Notes under the pieces: model-generated
What the model saw: only the letters and a program-made list of their open reading frames with translations
Database searches by the model: none
What the model was told of the DNA's origin: nothing
Part shown: positions 1 through 11,500 of the stretch, in pieces
How positions within the stretch are numbered: the stretch's first letter is position 1
Layout of the letters: every line of letters starts with the position of its first letter
Made by a program: the position numbers and the translations under genes
Assembly (NCBI GenBank): GCA_020055645.1
Contig: CM034546.1
Location: 11,160,001-11,224,000, forward strand
From: Tomocerus qinae
Lineage: Eukaryota > Arthropoda > Collembola > Entomobryomorpha > Tomoceridae
DNA length: 64,000 bases
Direction of reading: 5' to 3'

Positions 1-3000
1 ACAGGCTGTAGGACTTCGCTTTCTTTCGAATGTATGCATCTGTGTTTCTTTTACATTGGTTCAGGATAATTTTCGATTCGTTTTGAAGCTTTTCCCCCTG
101 ATAAAATATGTATCCCAACAACATGTGAAATATGATTGAGACAAAAGGCATCATGAAAAATCCTGGCATTGGTATGACATCATACATTGTGACTGTTGCG
201 AAATTGCAAATGACCATTGCCCCGGCGTCAATGCACAGGGCTATAGCATAACTTGGTCCCAAGAAACGATTGCCAGCATCCATGATTAGCCTTGACTCTT
301 CGTAGAATCGCAACGCCAGACCCGGATCCCTCTTCAAAGCTTCTATGGCTTCTGTGTATCGATTTTCTTTGTTCTTTCCAGTCAAGATGGACAGTCGAAG
401 TTGGGCTACATTGAGGACAATTAGATATATCATCGACATCAAAACGATCGGGTTGCAAATGTACGAGGCAGCTCCCATTAATATGAAGGCTGCAAGTATC
501 TGCACTCCTGTCAGGTAGTTATTGTAGATCTGAGGGAAATAATCCAGTATGAATCGCTGAACGGGGTCCACAGGACCGGCAAAGGGAAGAGCACCTGCAA
601 ATATAGTGATTGCGACACTCATTTTTACCGAGTGTTGCATCACTCTCTCATACGAACGTATTTTTGGCCCCTTGATGACGTTTTTGTCTTGTTTGGTTTG
701 TAGGAGACTCTCTGACCAATCTTAAGAGAAACAAAATATTTATTATTAAGGACTGTTTCATTGCTCGGTTGCATCACCAACAAATACAGCACTACGGAAA
801 CCATTTACAAATAATAAATCCTTATCAGACCAGACTTATAACTGAAAATTAGCATTGTAGGGGGTCTTTGTTGTCTTCTGTTCAGTATAAAAGTAATTGT
901 TACCATAATAGCCTAAAATAAAATTTATCGAGTGTGGCGAAAATTCTGCATGCTGTAAATTCAATTTACGGCACTTGATATTTGGCGGCATGTCGTTGTA
1001 AATCATTATACGCATTTTTAGCAGTTTTTATAAATAAATTACTATAGTAAGTGATATAAAACAATTAATGATTTCACACACTATTGTTACTGTTATTTAA
1101 TATCGTTAATTATATACACTCTTAAAAATAAACGTCAAATTACGCTAACGTGGTCTTCAAAATGTCATTTGTAACGTTAATGAATGTAAAAATGACATTA
1201 AAATAATGTTAAACGATTTTAAAATGACAACTTTATCGATGTCAAAATATTGACAAAATTGACTGTCAAAATAACAAGAAATATTAATGTAGTTATTTTG
1301 GAAGCTGGAACAGAATATATATCGTCAAAAGTCTACCCTCAGTACATAAGGCATTGGTAGCAGGGTGGCATTACACGGGTTTAAAATGGATGATTACACA
1401 AGTGTACCTATGTGGTTCAAACCTCTGTCACGGTACAATTTTTTGCTTTAATGACATTTTGTCACGTTAATTTTTCACATGAGTTCATGTTATAGATACG
1501 TGATCTAACGTTAAAAGCTGACATTAATTAAGGTTAGAAAATTGACAGTCTTGGATCATGTCGTTTTAACGGGAAAAAGTGTAAGTCCAAAAAAACAGGA
1601 TAAATAACTGGGAATAATGTTAAAAATGACAGGAATGACTGTTGTCATTTTTAAGAGTGTACAGTGCCAATCCATCTAAAGTGCAAATTCATTGGTATAA
1701 AATATTGGTTGCCAATTAATTTGTATGGCACACGCATGACTTTGTACTATGTCAAATTGAACAAATTACACCATAATCATTTTTCTTTAAGTGTGTAGAT
1801 GCTAATAGATATGTCACACAAGGTGGATTGGATCAGTAAGTTGACCTTTGACATTTTTGGAGGTCAAATTAATAAAATATGCAAAAGTGCGGTTTGTATA
1901 GCTATTATAGAGTAAGATTGGCCCTAAAGCAATAAACGTTTTTTTGGAAATTTGGAATTTCGTTTTTCATGAAGGAGTTTGAATTTTGAAAAATGCCGAA
2001 AATCAACCCTCCGAAATACTGTCTCCTGCAATTTAAAAAAAATTTCATCCAAATCGGTCGAGTAGTTTCGGAGTAATTTCAACCTTGCGTTTCGACCTTC
2101 GGGGGGTGTGTCCTGAGTAAAGGGGGCGGAATATCGAAAATCGGAAAGAAGTTGTTTTTTACAATCCTTTTTCTCATTAGGTTAACGCTTGTTGCAATCC
2201 GAATTACAATTTCAAATTATTTTGCTTACACATCTCTTAAATTCATGCACAATTCCACAACAGCACGGTGGAGTTAGCTCGAATATGTAAGATCAAATAA
2301 ATTATGCATGCACGTATTGTCCAGGTTATACATACATCATTGTGTAAGCGTTATACTTCATAGCTATAGGTTTATCGCTACTCTTTATGTCTCTATTGTA
2401 ATTGTAAGTATAATAGCCTTGCACATTCTAAAATGTTAATGATGTGTAACTTTTGAAACAGCTAATAAATATTTACTACTAGTAGTAGTAATTTTTAATT
2501 TATATTTTTATAGCACAAAATAGTTAAAGATTCTAGCGTTCAGTACCGCATTTAGAAGTCGATTGTCAAGGATGTGAAAAAGGTACATTTACTGGGCAAA
2601 TTTAGGTCGTTTTCGTCGAAAATGGGGCAACTTGGGTAAAAATTATGCTACCAATCAAGCGAAACGTTTTGAGCAAAACCTTCTTTTCTAATATTTTGGG
2701 GGTGTTTTTGCCAAAAATGCCCCCCTTAATACAACCTTGCTAGCGATAGCGACCCAATAAGGCACCTCGGGGAAAGATATTTTGAATTAATTAATGTTTG
2801 CACAAGTAATATAAAAGTAATTACCTTCCAATCGAGAATTCAGACAAAACAATCCATTAACCAGGTCAATTACTCCATTAGAATCCAACCATTGGGCCCA
2901 GTGGATGGTGATTGCCACCGCTATCATCAATTGGAAGAAGATGTACAATATTATTTGAGAAGGCTTGAAGTTTTCACTTGGGACAAAGAATTCTTGTACC

Positions 3001-3236
3001 AATCTTCCAATACCATATAGAGCAGCACCACTAAGTATGCAGTATACAAAGTTGATGTGCCATATCGACAATTTATCTTCTGTTTTCTTTAGGCGACGAT
3101 TCTTTTTATCCCAAGCAAATATAGTGCATCTGATTGTATCTCCAACAAAACGAAAATATTTGTCAAATATTTGAAATGTTACTTCTGAGGCCATTTTATT
3201 AGAATTGGTATATTTAGCAGAAAGAAATTTTTTCAT
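1..3236 (-). CDS. Gustatory-receptor-like 7-TM chemoreceptor (two exons, 3' end outside window)
   Basis: Exon 1 is 3236-2825 and exon 2 is 720 to beyond position 1. The donor at 2824/2823 (GAAG|GTAATT) and the acceptor at 722/721 (CTTAAG|ATT) join in frame, using one base from exon 1 and two from exon 2, so the 2.1-kb intron is well supported. The visible ~377 residues contain six hydrophobic segments: two in exon 1 (near residues 60-85 and 93-114) and four in exon 2. The last visible part is a charged loop (QGEKLQNESKIILNQ...), where GR proteins have the intracellular loop before the final helix. The C-terminal TM7 and its TYhhhhhQF motif would lie off the left edge, so family assignment rests on topology and length (about 400 aa is usual). 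Likely role: ligand-gated chemosensory channel in the plasma membrane. Start chosen at the first ATG (3236); a second in-frame ATG 14 codons later is possible. An odorant-receptor-like or other 7-TM protein is the alternative. Confidence 0.62.
1117..1659. mobile_element. Tc1/mariner-type MITE in the GR intron
   Basis: The ends are inverted repeats: CACTCTTAAAAAT at the left and ATTTTTAAGAGTG at the right. TA dinucleotides sit immediately outside both ends (1115-1116 and 1660-1661), as expected for a TA target-site duplication. The 543-bp body has no ORF but repeats a TGACATTT/AATGTCA-like word many times in both orientations. It is non-autonomous. The superfamily is inferred from the TA duplication only. 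Confidence 0.7.
1707..1746 (+). repeat. Isolated terminal repeat of the Mutator-like element seen at 26900
   Basis: The stretch beginning GGTTGCCAATTAATTTG and continuing TATGGCACACGCATGACTT is nearly the same as the left terminus of the 26900-28161 element. No matching opposite end is visible nearby, so this looks like a relic end. A third copy is at 58600-58898. Confidence 0.6.
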
Positions 3237-4320
3237 GCAGTTTACGAAGACACGTACTTAAGTAAATCTGCGCTCTTAACACATATTGCACATTTGCGCA
3301 GACATTAAACAGACGATGGAAGTAAAGCCATTTAAATTATTCACAACTACTACATACTTAACTTTATGAAATTTTTCGAGTTGCTATTATAGACATCCTC
3401 TTTTGTGTTTTAGCTCTTATAGACAGTATAGTAATATGAACTACAGCGTTTACAAAAATTACAAAATCCTTTTGCGTCCGACACTTCTTTCTTTGTGGAA
3501 AAGAAAGAAAACGATGACACATAAATAAGGCCCGAGTGCTATTGATTGGAATGTTATGGAGGTATAGAATATAGAATAGAATATGACTATATATGACTGA
3601 GAAGCAAGGAACAAAAAGCAATGCATTTTTATCGCAAAAGGTAGAAACGCAACTTGTTTTTAAGGTGTATTTTTTTACTTTTTCACCCACGCAAAACGAC
3701 GTCGTCAATCTTAACTACTGTATAAACCAGTCAAACATAAAACATTTAGAGTGTGAACTTTCGCAAATTTTGTGAAAGGATAGAATTTTAAGATCCATAA
3801 TATTATTGTAAGGAGATTACAATAATTGCAAATAATTCCCATGCGAATATAAATACAATTTTTACTGCCCGGTTCTTTTTCCACTAAATAAAAATTGAGA
3901 TTCAAAATTCAAAACGTTGAGGTCTCCCACTATTGGAAAACTTTTCGGGAAGTTCATCCTCGTGTTCTGTCTATATACAAACCAGCCAACCTCCACTCTA
4001 CCTTATGCGTAAATATTTTGACTGTACCAGTTTAAATAATATATACGTATATGAATGATAATTTATGACTTCAGCTAAATTGCATATACAATTGTATTGT
4101 TATCCTCAAAGTACCAAAACCACTTGAACAAATTGTCCAATTTGGTCTAGTAATAACATTGTTCGAAGTTGAAGCCAATGCAATATTTAGTTTACCCTTT
4201 TCAAAATGCAAAGACAATATTGTGATCCGAGTAATTGAATTTTTATGAAGTGGTATATCAATGATATCATCACAATAAATCTCTATATAATAAACACAGA
4301 AGGAAAAAAACTTACCAATC
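3237..4320. other. Intergenic, no gene recognised
   Basis: AT-rich sequence upstream of the GR-like gene. Short ORFs on both strands (for example 3364-3708) have no recognisable motif and no splice-supported extension. The GR promoter presumably lies at the left of this stretch, but I see no clear core element. Confidence 0.5.
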
Positions 4321-4710
4321 TATCTATGTAACTATGTATGTCTGGTAGGACAGCCTAGGGAACCTGCATATATTGCGTAACGCAAAACCCACTCCCCATG
4401 TGTAACGCAAATGCTGACTCCAACACTTTTGAGTACCTCCTCCTCCCATCAACTGCACACGTAATATATGCATGTACCTTAGAAGCAAAAAAGCAAAATG
4501 CGCAAGACCAATTCCTCTAAACAACCGAAATGAGTCGTTTCATATTATTGTAACATCAAAACAATAATTGAAATTAACATAAGAAAGGTTGAATGGTGGT
4601 GAGTCGTGATTGGATGGAAATGATTAGTGAAAGGGGACATTTCGTAATGATCGTAATGTGGCTTATTAAATAGCATTTGAAAACGTCTAATACAAATTGG
4701 TTATGCTATA
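4321..4710 (-). repeat. Dispersed ~390-bp repeat, copy 1 (inverted partner at 29860-30250)
   Basis: Read on the minus strand this closely parallels 29860-30250 on the plus strand. Shared words include GAGTGGGTTTTGCGTTACG, GGAATTGG(T/G)CTTGCGCATTTTG and AAATG(C)TATTTAATA. Differences are scattered substitutions and small indels. The short ORF inside (4324-4524) is not conserved as protein. It is probably an old non-autonomous transposon; no clean termini were found. Confidence 0.65.
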
Positions 4711-6770
4711 TCAACAAATCTAATACATATTCACGTTTCATTTCATTTTTTTAAATAAATAACTACACTAAATAACATCCATTTCTAAAGAAAATGGATA
4801 CAAATTTTGACAGGGACCTAAATTTTTTAACTTTAATCTGTATCTGCTAAATTGTTTTTAAAAATCAAATTCAATTCTCTAAATTTATTTAATTGCAGCC
4901 GCGAACAACTTAGTTGACTTCGCCAAACTCGAATAGTTTTACTATTCGAATTTTTACAACATTTTCGAGAAATAGAACTCACGAAAATGAAAATTACATA
5001 CAATTTAAACCCTCAATAGTTGAACTTGTATAAATATATTTTCATACTGTACCCATATAGGTACATTTTGTTACTACTTCTGGGGTGTTCTTGTATAATA
5101 AACAATACCAGTAATCGGAATCATGTATAATAATATATATGAACGCCGAATGTTTTGTTTCATCTGTCCAGAGTCCATGTACGAGCGTGTATTTAAAAAA
5201 ATTATAATTTACATAATTAAAACGCCTGGTGATTAATTGCCAATCATATTTTTAAATAAATAATATTTCGATTTTGAGTCCAAATAATCACATATTGTTA
5301 TATATCAATAATAATAATTAAAACAATAACATTGATATAGGTATTTGGGCAAACCACTAACCTACTTCAACCAAATATTTCTCGACTCAAAATAACAACT
5401 CTTAAATTTTGAATTCGTACGTCTATTGGTAATTGGTACATAATGAAGGTAAGAGGATACGGCAAAATCTAATATTTATTAACCCAAACTTAACATTTTC
5501 CTTTTAACATTATCACGTTTGTAATTATCGCGTTCACCATGTAACTATCGGGTTTTGCGGGTTTACCATTAAGCATGGTAAACGTAAATATGGTTCGTTA
5601 TGTTCTTTTAATAAAATTTTACATAAAATTTTAATTTAAAGTTGTAACGTAAACGAAAGTCAATATTAGAATCTAAGAAAAATTTACACTTTTCAGTTTA
5701 CTTCCTGTTATAATTGACTTTTGCCCTAAAAACAATAATAATCTTAGCTCAATATAGACAATACTTTCTCGGAAGTCCTCCCATTTGATATTTTCTCTCT
5801 TATCATACAATAATAAATATTAATGACATATACAGTGTGTAATGTGGCTCAACGTGCAGCACTATGTTGCCTCGGCCGGAACTCCGCAGTAGCCACCACG
5901 TCGCCAGTCAATAATCCTTGGTACAGACATACAGTTATGAAAAGTGATTAAATTACCTTATATGATATTGTCCACAGAAGCAAATCTATAACAGCCATCA
6001 ACAAAATATTTTTATATTCATGGAGAAAATTTCAATCATATCTCCTCGATCAAGTATATATTATATTATACCGGGTGACTTTACTACTCCAGTTTTTGTT
6101 TTGATTAAATTTAAACGTGACTTTTAGAATGTATAAAAAGGAATCCCTAGTAGCTTGGCATCGTGGAAAAAACCATAGTCGCTTAAACAGATGCTTGGTT
6201 AAATTGTGTATTTATACCATTGGAATTATCATTACTGTCACGAATTTCAACCGGAACCCAAAATTAAATATAGAGTAATTTAAATATGTTAGCGAACCAA
6301 AACAAACCAATACAATAAAGTGTCAGTCCAGAATAGTAATAAGGCTACTAGTAAGGAATAGCATTACTATGCTTACTACTATTCTGCTATCTTACGTCGC
6401 ATTGAATTACTTTGTTGTTGTTCGCTCACATATTGCCACCAGCCTTTCTGTAGGGTGTAGTTTAGGGCTAAAATGTCCCAGCAGATAACCGTAAAATACA
6501 ACACAGCCCTTTTAATATTTGTATCACTAGGTTACTCGGCTAAAAAATAACATCGTAGTTAGTAACGCCCGGATTTTAATAATTACATTTATTTTGTACG
6601 GGATTTAAAGTTATTTTAGGCATTTGTAACTCGGTATTTCTCCTGACATCGGCTACCTTGCTTTCAGTTCCCCTTCTTATGGTTTCGGTATTAATTACGA
6701 ATGTATAGTTTCTATTAAAATTAAATTTATGTAAGCAAATGTAATAAAAAACAATCCAAAAGAGTCACAA
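4711..6770. other. Intergenic, AT-rich
   Basis: No gene recognised apart from the F-box/LRR scrap at 5233-5289. A short imperfect hairpin lies near 6331-6390 (AGAATAGTAATAAGG against a TACTACTATTCT arm). Confidence 0.5.
5233..5289 (-). pseudogene. Fragment of the F-box/LRR-like family (C-terminal tail)
   Basis: Reading minus from 5289 gives DYLDSKSKYYLFKNMIGN then stop. It aligns with the conserved C-terminal block of the three F-box/LRR-like genes (YVDRKAEYYLFENLVGKG in the 21-kb gene) and with the scrap at 20439-20537. The bases around it (to ~5130) also resemble the DNA around 20340-20450, so both are remnants of one duplicated copy. Not functional. Confidence 0.6.
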
Positions 6771-7362
6771 AAGCTACTACAACGAATAATAATATTAAAT
6801 TTCCTAAGCTACCTTTTTAATGTTCTGAGATTCTGAGATAAATAAATATATAAAATGGTTAAGACAGAAAATTCAGCTAAATTCCGAGAATTCAGGATTT
6901 TTATTCCTTGGCCACTGATATTCTAGCGGAAGCGGAGTGATAAAGTGTAATGAAATACATAAATACTTAGTAGGCAGAGAAATATAATAACATTATATCT
7001 AAAATATCTCTATCCTCTATCTAAAATAATAAATTAAGTTCTTCCTTTGCTTTAACTGACTTATGTATACAACACGTGGATGAAAACGCTATAGGAAAGC
7101 GATCAAAATATCAACTCGCTTTTCCATTTATTTATCACGGAACATTAAAAAGGTAGCGCTTGGAAGGAAAGATAATATTATTATTCGTTGAAGTAGCTTT
7201 CGGGAATCGGTCGGTTTGATTGTTATAGGTACATTTTCCATTAGAATTAAATTTATTGAAGTAACTTTTATCTACAACAAAGAACATTTCAAACCTATCC
7301 CTAAAAGCTACTACATGATGGAATAATATATCATATTTCCTACTAAGTGCTACCCTTTTAAT
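6771..7362. repeat. Small dispersed repeat, three local copies (two direct, one inverted)
   Basis: A ~55-bp word starting GCTACTAC and ending CCTTTTTAATGTT-like occurs at 6771-6825 (+), 7139-7195 (-) and 7302-7362 (+), with a related copy at 16806-16880 (+). The + and - copies at 6771 and 7139 form an inverted repeat. No ORF. This looks like the remains of a short inverted-repeat or Helitron-like element; class not resolved. Confidence 0.5.
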
Positions 7363-7481
7363 GTTTTGTGATAAATAAATAAAAAAGTGAATTTGGTATT
7401 TGGATATTATAGTATTCAAGCTTTACTTTATATCTTTATCACTACCAATCTCAAGTATTGTATACAAGTCCAGTTAAATAG

Positions 7482-8350
7482 AATTACAATAGAATTACAA
7501 AGAGAGCCACGATGATACAAAGTTAGAGGGAGAAACACACTAGGTATTATGTAGCTACCTACTCGAAGATTACATTCCTAAATCCGTAAACGGGAAATTC
7601 TCTCAACCCATTGCGGCCACATGCCGACAATGTTACGGGAGAGAAAATCAACTAGACACTTTCACTACAATTGACTTCCGCTGTCCGCCGTGTAAATGCC
7701 CGGCTTGAGTCCCTTATCGCAATAAGGCAAATCTCAAGCCTACCTGACTACTATTCAGTAGGCAAATACAACTTGGCGAACAGACAACTCAAATGAGGTC
7801 TGTTCTCTCTTTTTACTAAATAGGCTCCTCCTATACTCTCTCAAGATTTCGACATTCTCAATCTTTCTAACTTCTGGACAAATAACATTACAGTTTGTCA
7901 ACTGCGATTATTGTTTGCCTGAGTTTAAACACAGTGTGTATTATCCTACTTATTCTCTCCACTCTAATACAAAGGCTCAATTTTCTCATTGTCAACTTGC
8001 GTAATACAATTTTCATTTCATTGGATAAACGAAGATGAGCTGAGATTTTCTCTGACCAATGCCCACTTACGCGTGTAAGCTATTTACACGTGTCACAATT
8101 AATTTCCCCCAGAAATCAATACAATTCCACTCTCAACTCATCTTGTCTATATAAATTTCTAGACATCCCTATACAATTCCAGACATTTTTTCCAGACATA
8201 GGCAATTAAGTATATCATACTACATGACTCACACAAATACATTCACATTCTACTTCACACTACAATACAATACTAACATGAATAGAATTGAAACTGACCC
8301 TTGTCATTGTTACACTTTAAAAAGGCCCCTTCCCTTCGTTCACCACTACA
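7482..8350 (-). repeat. 3' LTR of the BEL/Pao element, distally truncated
   Basis: Starts (minus) with TGTAGTGGTGAACGAAGGG right after the polypurine tract and matches 15589-14722 with few differences. Similarity stops abruptly at 7482. The last ~361 bp of the 5' LTR (14361-14721) have no counterpart, so this end was lost after or during insertion. Confidence 0.85.
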
Positions 8351-8361
8351 TTCTCCCCTCT
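8351..8361 (-). other. Polypurine tract of the BEL/Pao element
   Basis: On the minus strand AGAGGGGAGAA lies directly before the TG that opens the 3' LTR, the expected position of the plus-strand primer for reverse transcription. Confidence 0.8.
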
Positions 8362-8591
8362 GATGGACCCTTTAGGGTTTCATCCCTATTCACTGTAACG
8401 TTGAGAACACACAATTTTGCCCCAGGCCGCTTGAAATGCCCCGTTGCTGTCCTCACATCCGCTACTCGCACTTGACCATCCTTCCCTGGGTATGTAGCTG
8501 TAACAATTCCTTTCGGCCAACTGTTGCGTGGCATAGTATCATCCACAATGATAACCACGTCACCTTCCTTCAAAGGATCTCTTTTCTCGTG

Positions 8592-11500
8592 TCACTTAGT
8601 TCGCCGCACCAACGTAGGTAGATATTCCCGGATCCACCTTCGCCAGAATGTGTCTGCCAGCTGCTGAGTAATCCTCCACTGCTTCCTCAATAGCAGATCA
8701 TCACTAGAGAATATCCCCGGCTGCTGCATCGCACTCGATGTCCCGATCATGAAATGGTTTGGTGTCAAACTCTCCCCATCCTTATCATCCATTGAGACAT
8801 CCGTGAGTGGCCGACTGTTTACTATGTTCTCAGCTTCCACCATCAATGTCTGTAGGACTTCCTCCCTTGGACATCTCTCGTTCAGGGTCGCACGCAGGGC
8901 CGTCTTAACCGCTTTCACCATTCTTTCCCAGCTCCCCCCCATGTGGGGTGCTGATGGAGGTATGAAATGCCACTCGATTTTCCTAATGGCCATCTCACGA
9001 GTGAGCTCCTCCTGATCTAGTTCCTCCAAAGCCTGCCGCAACTCCTTATCAGCTCCTCTCAGGTTGGTTCCATTATCTGAGAAGATTTTCCTTGGGTAGC
9101 CTCTTCTCCCAATCATCCTTCTAATCGCCTGGATAGCCGAGTCCGTTGACAATGAAGCCGCAATCTCCAGGTGAATAGCTCTGGTGGATAAACAAGTAAA
9201 CAAAACACCATATCTCTTTTCATGCCTCCGTCCTATAGTCACTGTCATAGGCCCAAAGTAATCCATTCCCGTATTAGTAAATGGACGCACGAAACTCTCT
9301 AATCGACATTCTGGTAAGTCTCCCATGCGTGGCACTGCAGGAACGACTTTCCTGTTCTGACAAAACAAACAGTCTCGCCAAACTTTCTTCAAACTTGTCC
9401 TGGCTTTTATTATCCAGTACTGCTGTCTCAGTTCATTGAGCACAAATTCAACACCTGCATGCCCAGCTTTGACATGAAAGTGCTGCATCAGCAGTTTCAC
9501 TGTTTCACTTTTGGGGTTCAAAATCACCGGTCTTTTAACACTGTTCCCCAAATTCGCAGCTCTAGTCAACCTACTATTTAGCCGCATCAATCCAACATTA
9601 TCCATAATTGGATCCAAAGCATAAATCGAACTGCTCTTGGGAATAACTTTCCCCTTCGACAGATGCTCCATTTCTTCCGCATAGTCCTCCCATTGCGCTC
9701 TTAATAGTAGCTGTTGTTCTGCCTGCTCCAGTTCCATTATTGTCAATTCATTTGACTCAGGTTTCCTGGTCAAGGTCTTTCTACATCGATTCGCAAACCG
9801 ATATATCCAAGCAGTAGAACGTACTAACCTGACCCACTTTGAGAACCTATGCACTTCAGGCAAATGAGGGAACTGCTTTACTTCCCTTGCAGTCGCAGTG
9901 AACTCTGCCTTAATTTCCAGCTCTTCCGTATTCACTGCACTACACACTTGCTTTTCAATTGGCCAGTTCTCAGGTTCCATCTTCAGAAACTCTGGCCCCG
10001 TGAACCACCGGCTGTCACTCTTAACAGATGTGGACTCACTTCTTGTGCCCTCATCTGCCACATTTTCCTCAGAGGGCACCCACCGCCAGTTACTCACTTC
10101 TGACGTTTCCAATATTTCTCCAATTCTGAATGCCACGAACTGCTTGTATTTTCTGGCATCAGATCTAATCCAACACAATACATTTCTCGAGTCAGACCAA
10201 AATTGCACTTTCGCCACTGAAATGTCCAACTCCTCTTTTATTGTGTTGCTCAATCTCACTCCCATAACTGCAGCTTGTAATTCCAATCTCGGTACAGTCA
10301 TAGGTTTCAATGGCGCTACTCTTGTTTTCGCCATGACAAACGCTACTTCCACATCATTCTCACTTGTCATTCTCAAGTAAGCTACTGCACAAAATGCCTG
10401 CAAACTTGCATCTACAAATATGTGCAGCTCTCTCACAACATCTTCTACTCGTCTCTGAGTAAAGGCTCTTGGAATCTGTAGCTTCGTCAAATTAAATAAC
10501 TCATCAATCCATTTATGCCAAACACTACTCAACTCAAGTGGCAGTTCATCATCCCAATCTATTCCTGATCTCCAAATATCCTGTAGTAATACCTTCACTC
10601 TCACAGTGTAAGAAAAATACATGCCAAGTGGATCAAAAATTGACATAATCAATTTGAGCACTTCGCGTTTCGTAGGTATTTTCTCCCCTGACACGATTTT
10701 CTTGTCCAGGCGAGGAAAGTGACTCTTAAAGGTGAAAACATCCGTATTAGAATCCCAATACAGCCCAAGAATCTTTTCCACTTGAGGAGATTCTCTATTC
10801 AGGTTCTTTTGTTCTTCATGTCTTAATTCCTCTGGAATAGTATTTAGTACTTCTGCCGAAGTACATATCCACTTGATTATTTTAAAGCCTCCACTTGCGT
10901 GAATCTTTATGACTTCTTGGATGAACTGAATTGCGTCTTCTTCAGTATCTACACTATCTAAGTAGTCGTCCATGTAGTGTTTCCTTTTAATTGCATCCAC
11001 AGCCTTTGGATGCATTTGCATAAATTGTTCAGCATTAAGATTTCGCACATACTGTGCCGAGGCGGGGCTTGAACTCGCTCCAAATATCATCCGTGACATT
11101 TGATAAGTATCAGGATCCCGCTGTCTGTCGGCTCCCCTCCATAGGAACCTCAAAGCTCGTTGATCTTCCTCTATTATCTTGATTTGATGGAACATCTCGG
11201 CTATGTCTGCACTAAAGGCTATTCTTCCCTGCCTAAAACGCAGCAACATACCGCCTAAAGAATTATAGAGATCCGGTCCAATTAGCAGCATGTCATTCAA
11301 ACTGACACCTTGCACTTTTGCAGCTGCATCAAACACCAAACGTATCTTCCCCGGTTTATGTGGGTTGACTACGCCAAAATGAGGCAGATACCATGTTCTC
11401 CTATCTTGCTTATTTGCCTCTTCCGGATTTAGTTTACGAGCATATCCTTTCTGTAAGTATTCTTGAATCTTACTTTCATATAGCTGACCAAATTCAGCAT

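Noticed and set aside
3364-3905. ORFs of 60-114 codons on both strands
   Set aside because: No motifs, no splice-supported extension and overlapping frames; expected by chance in this sequence.
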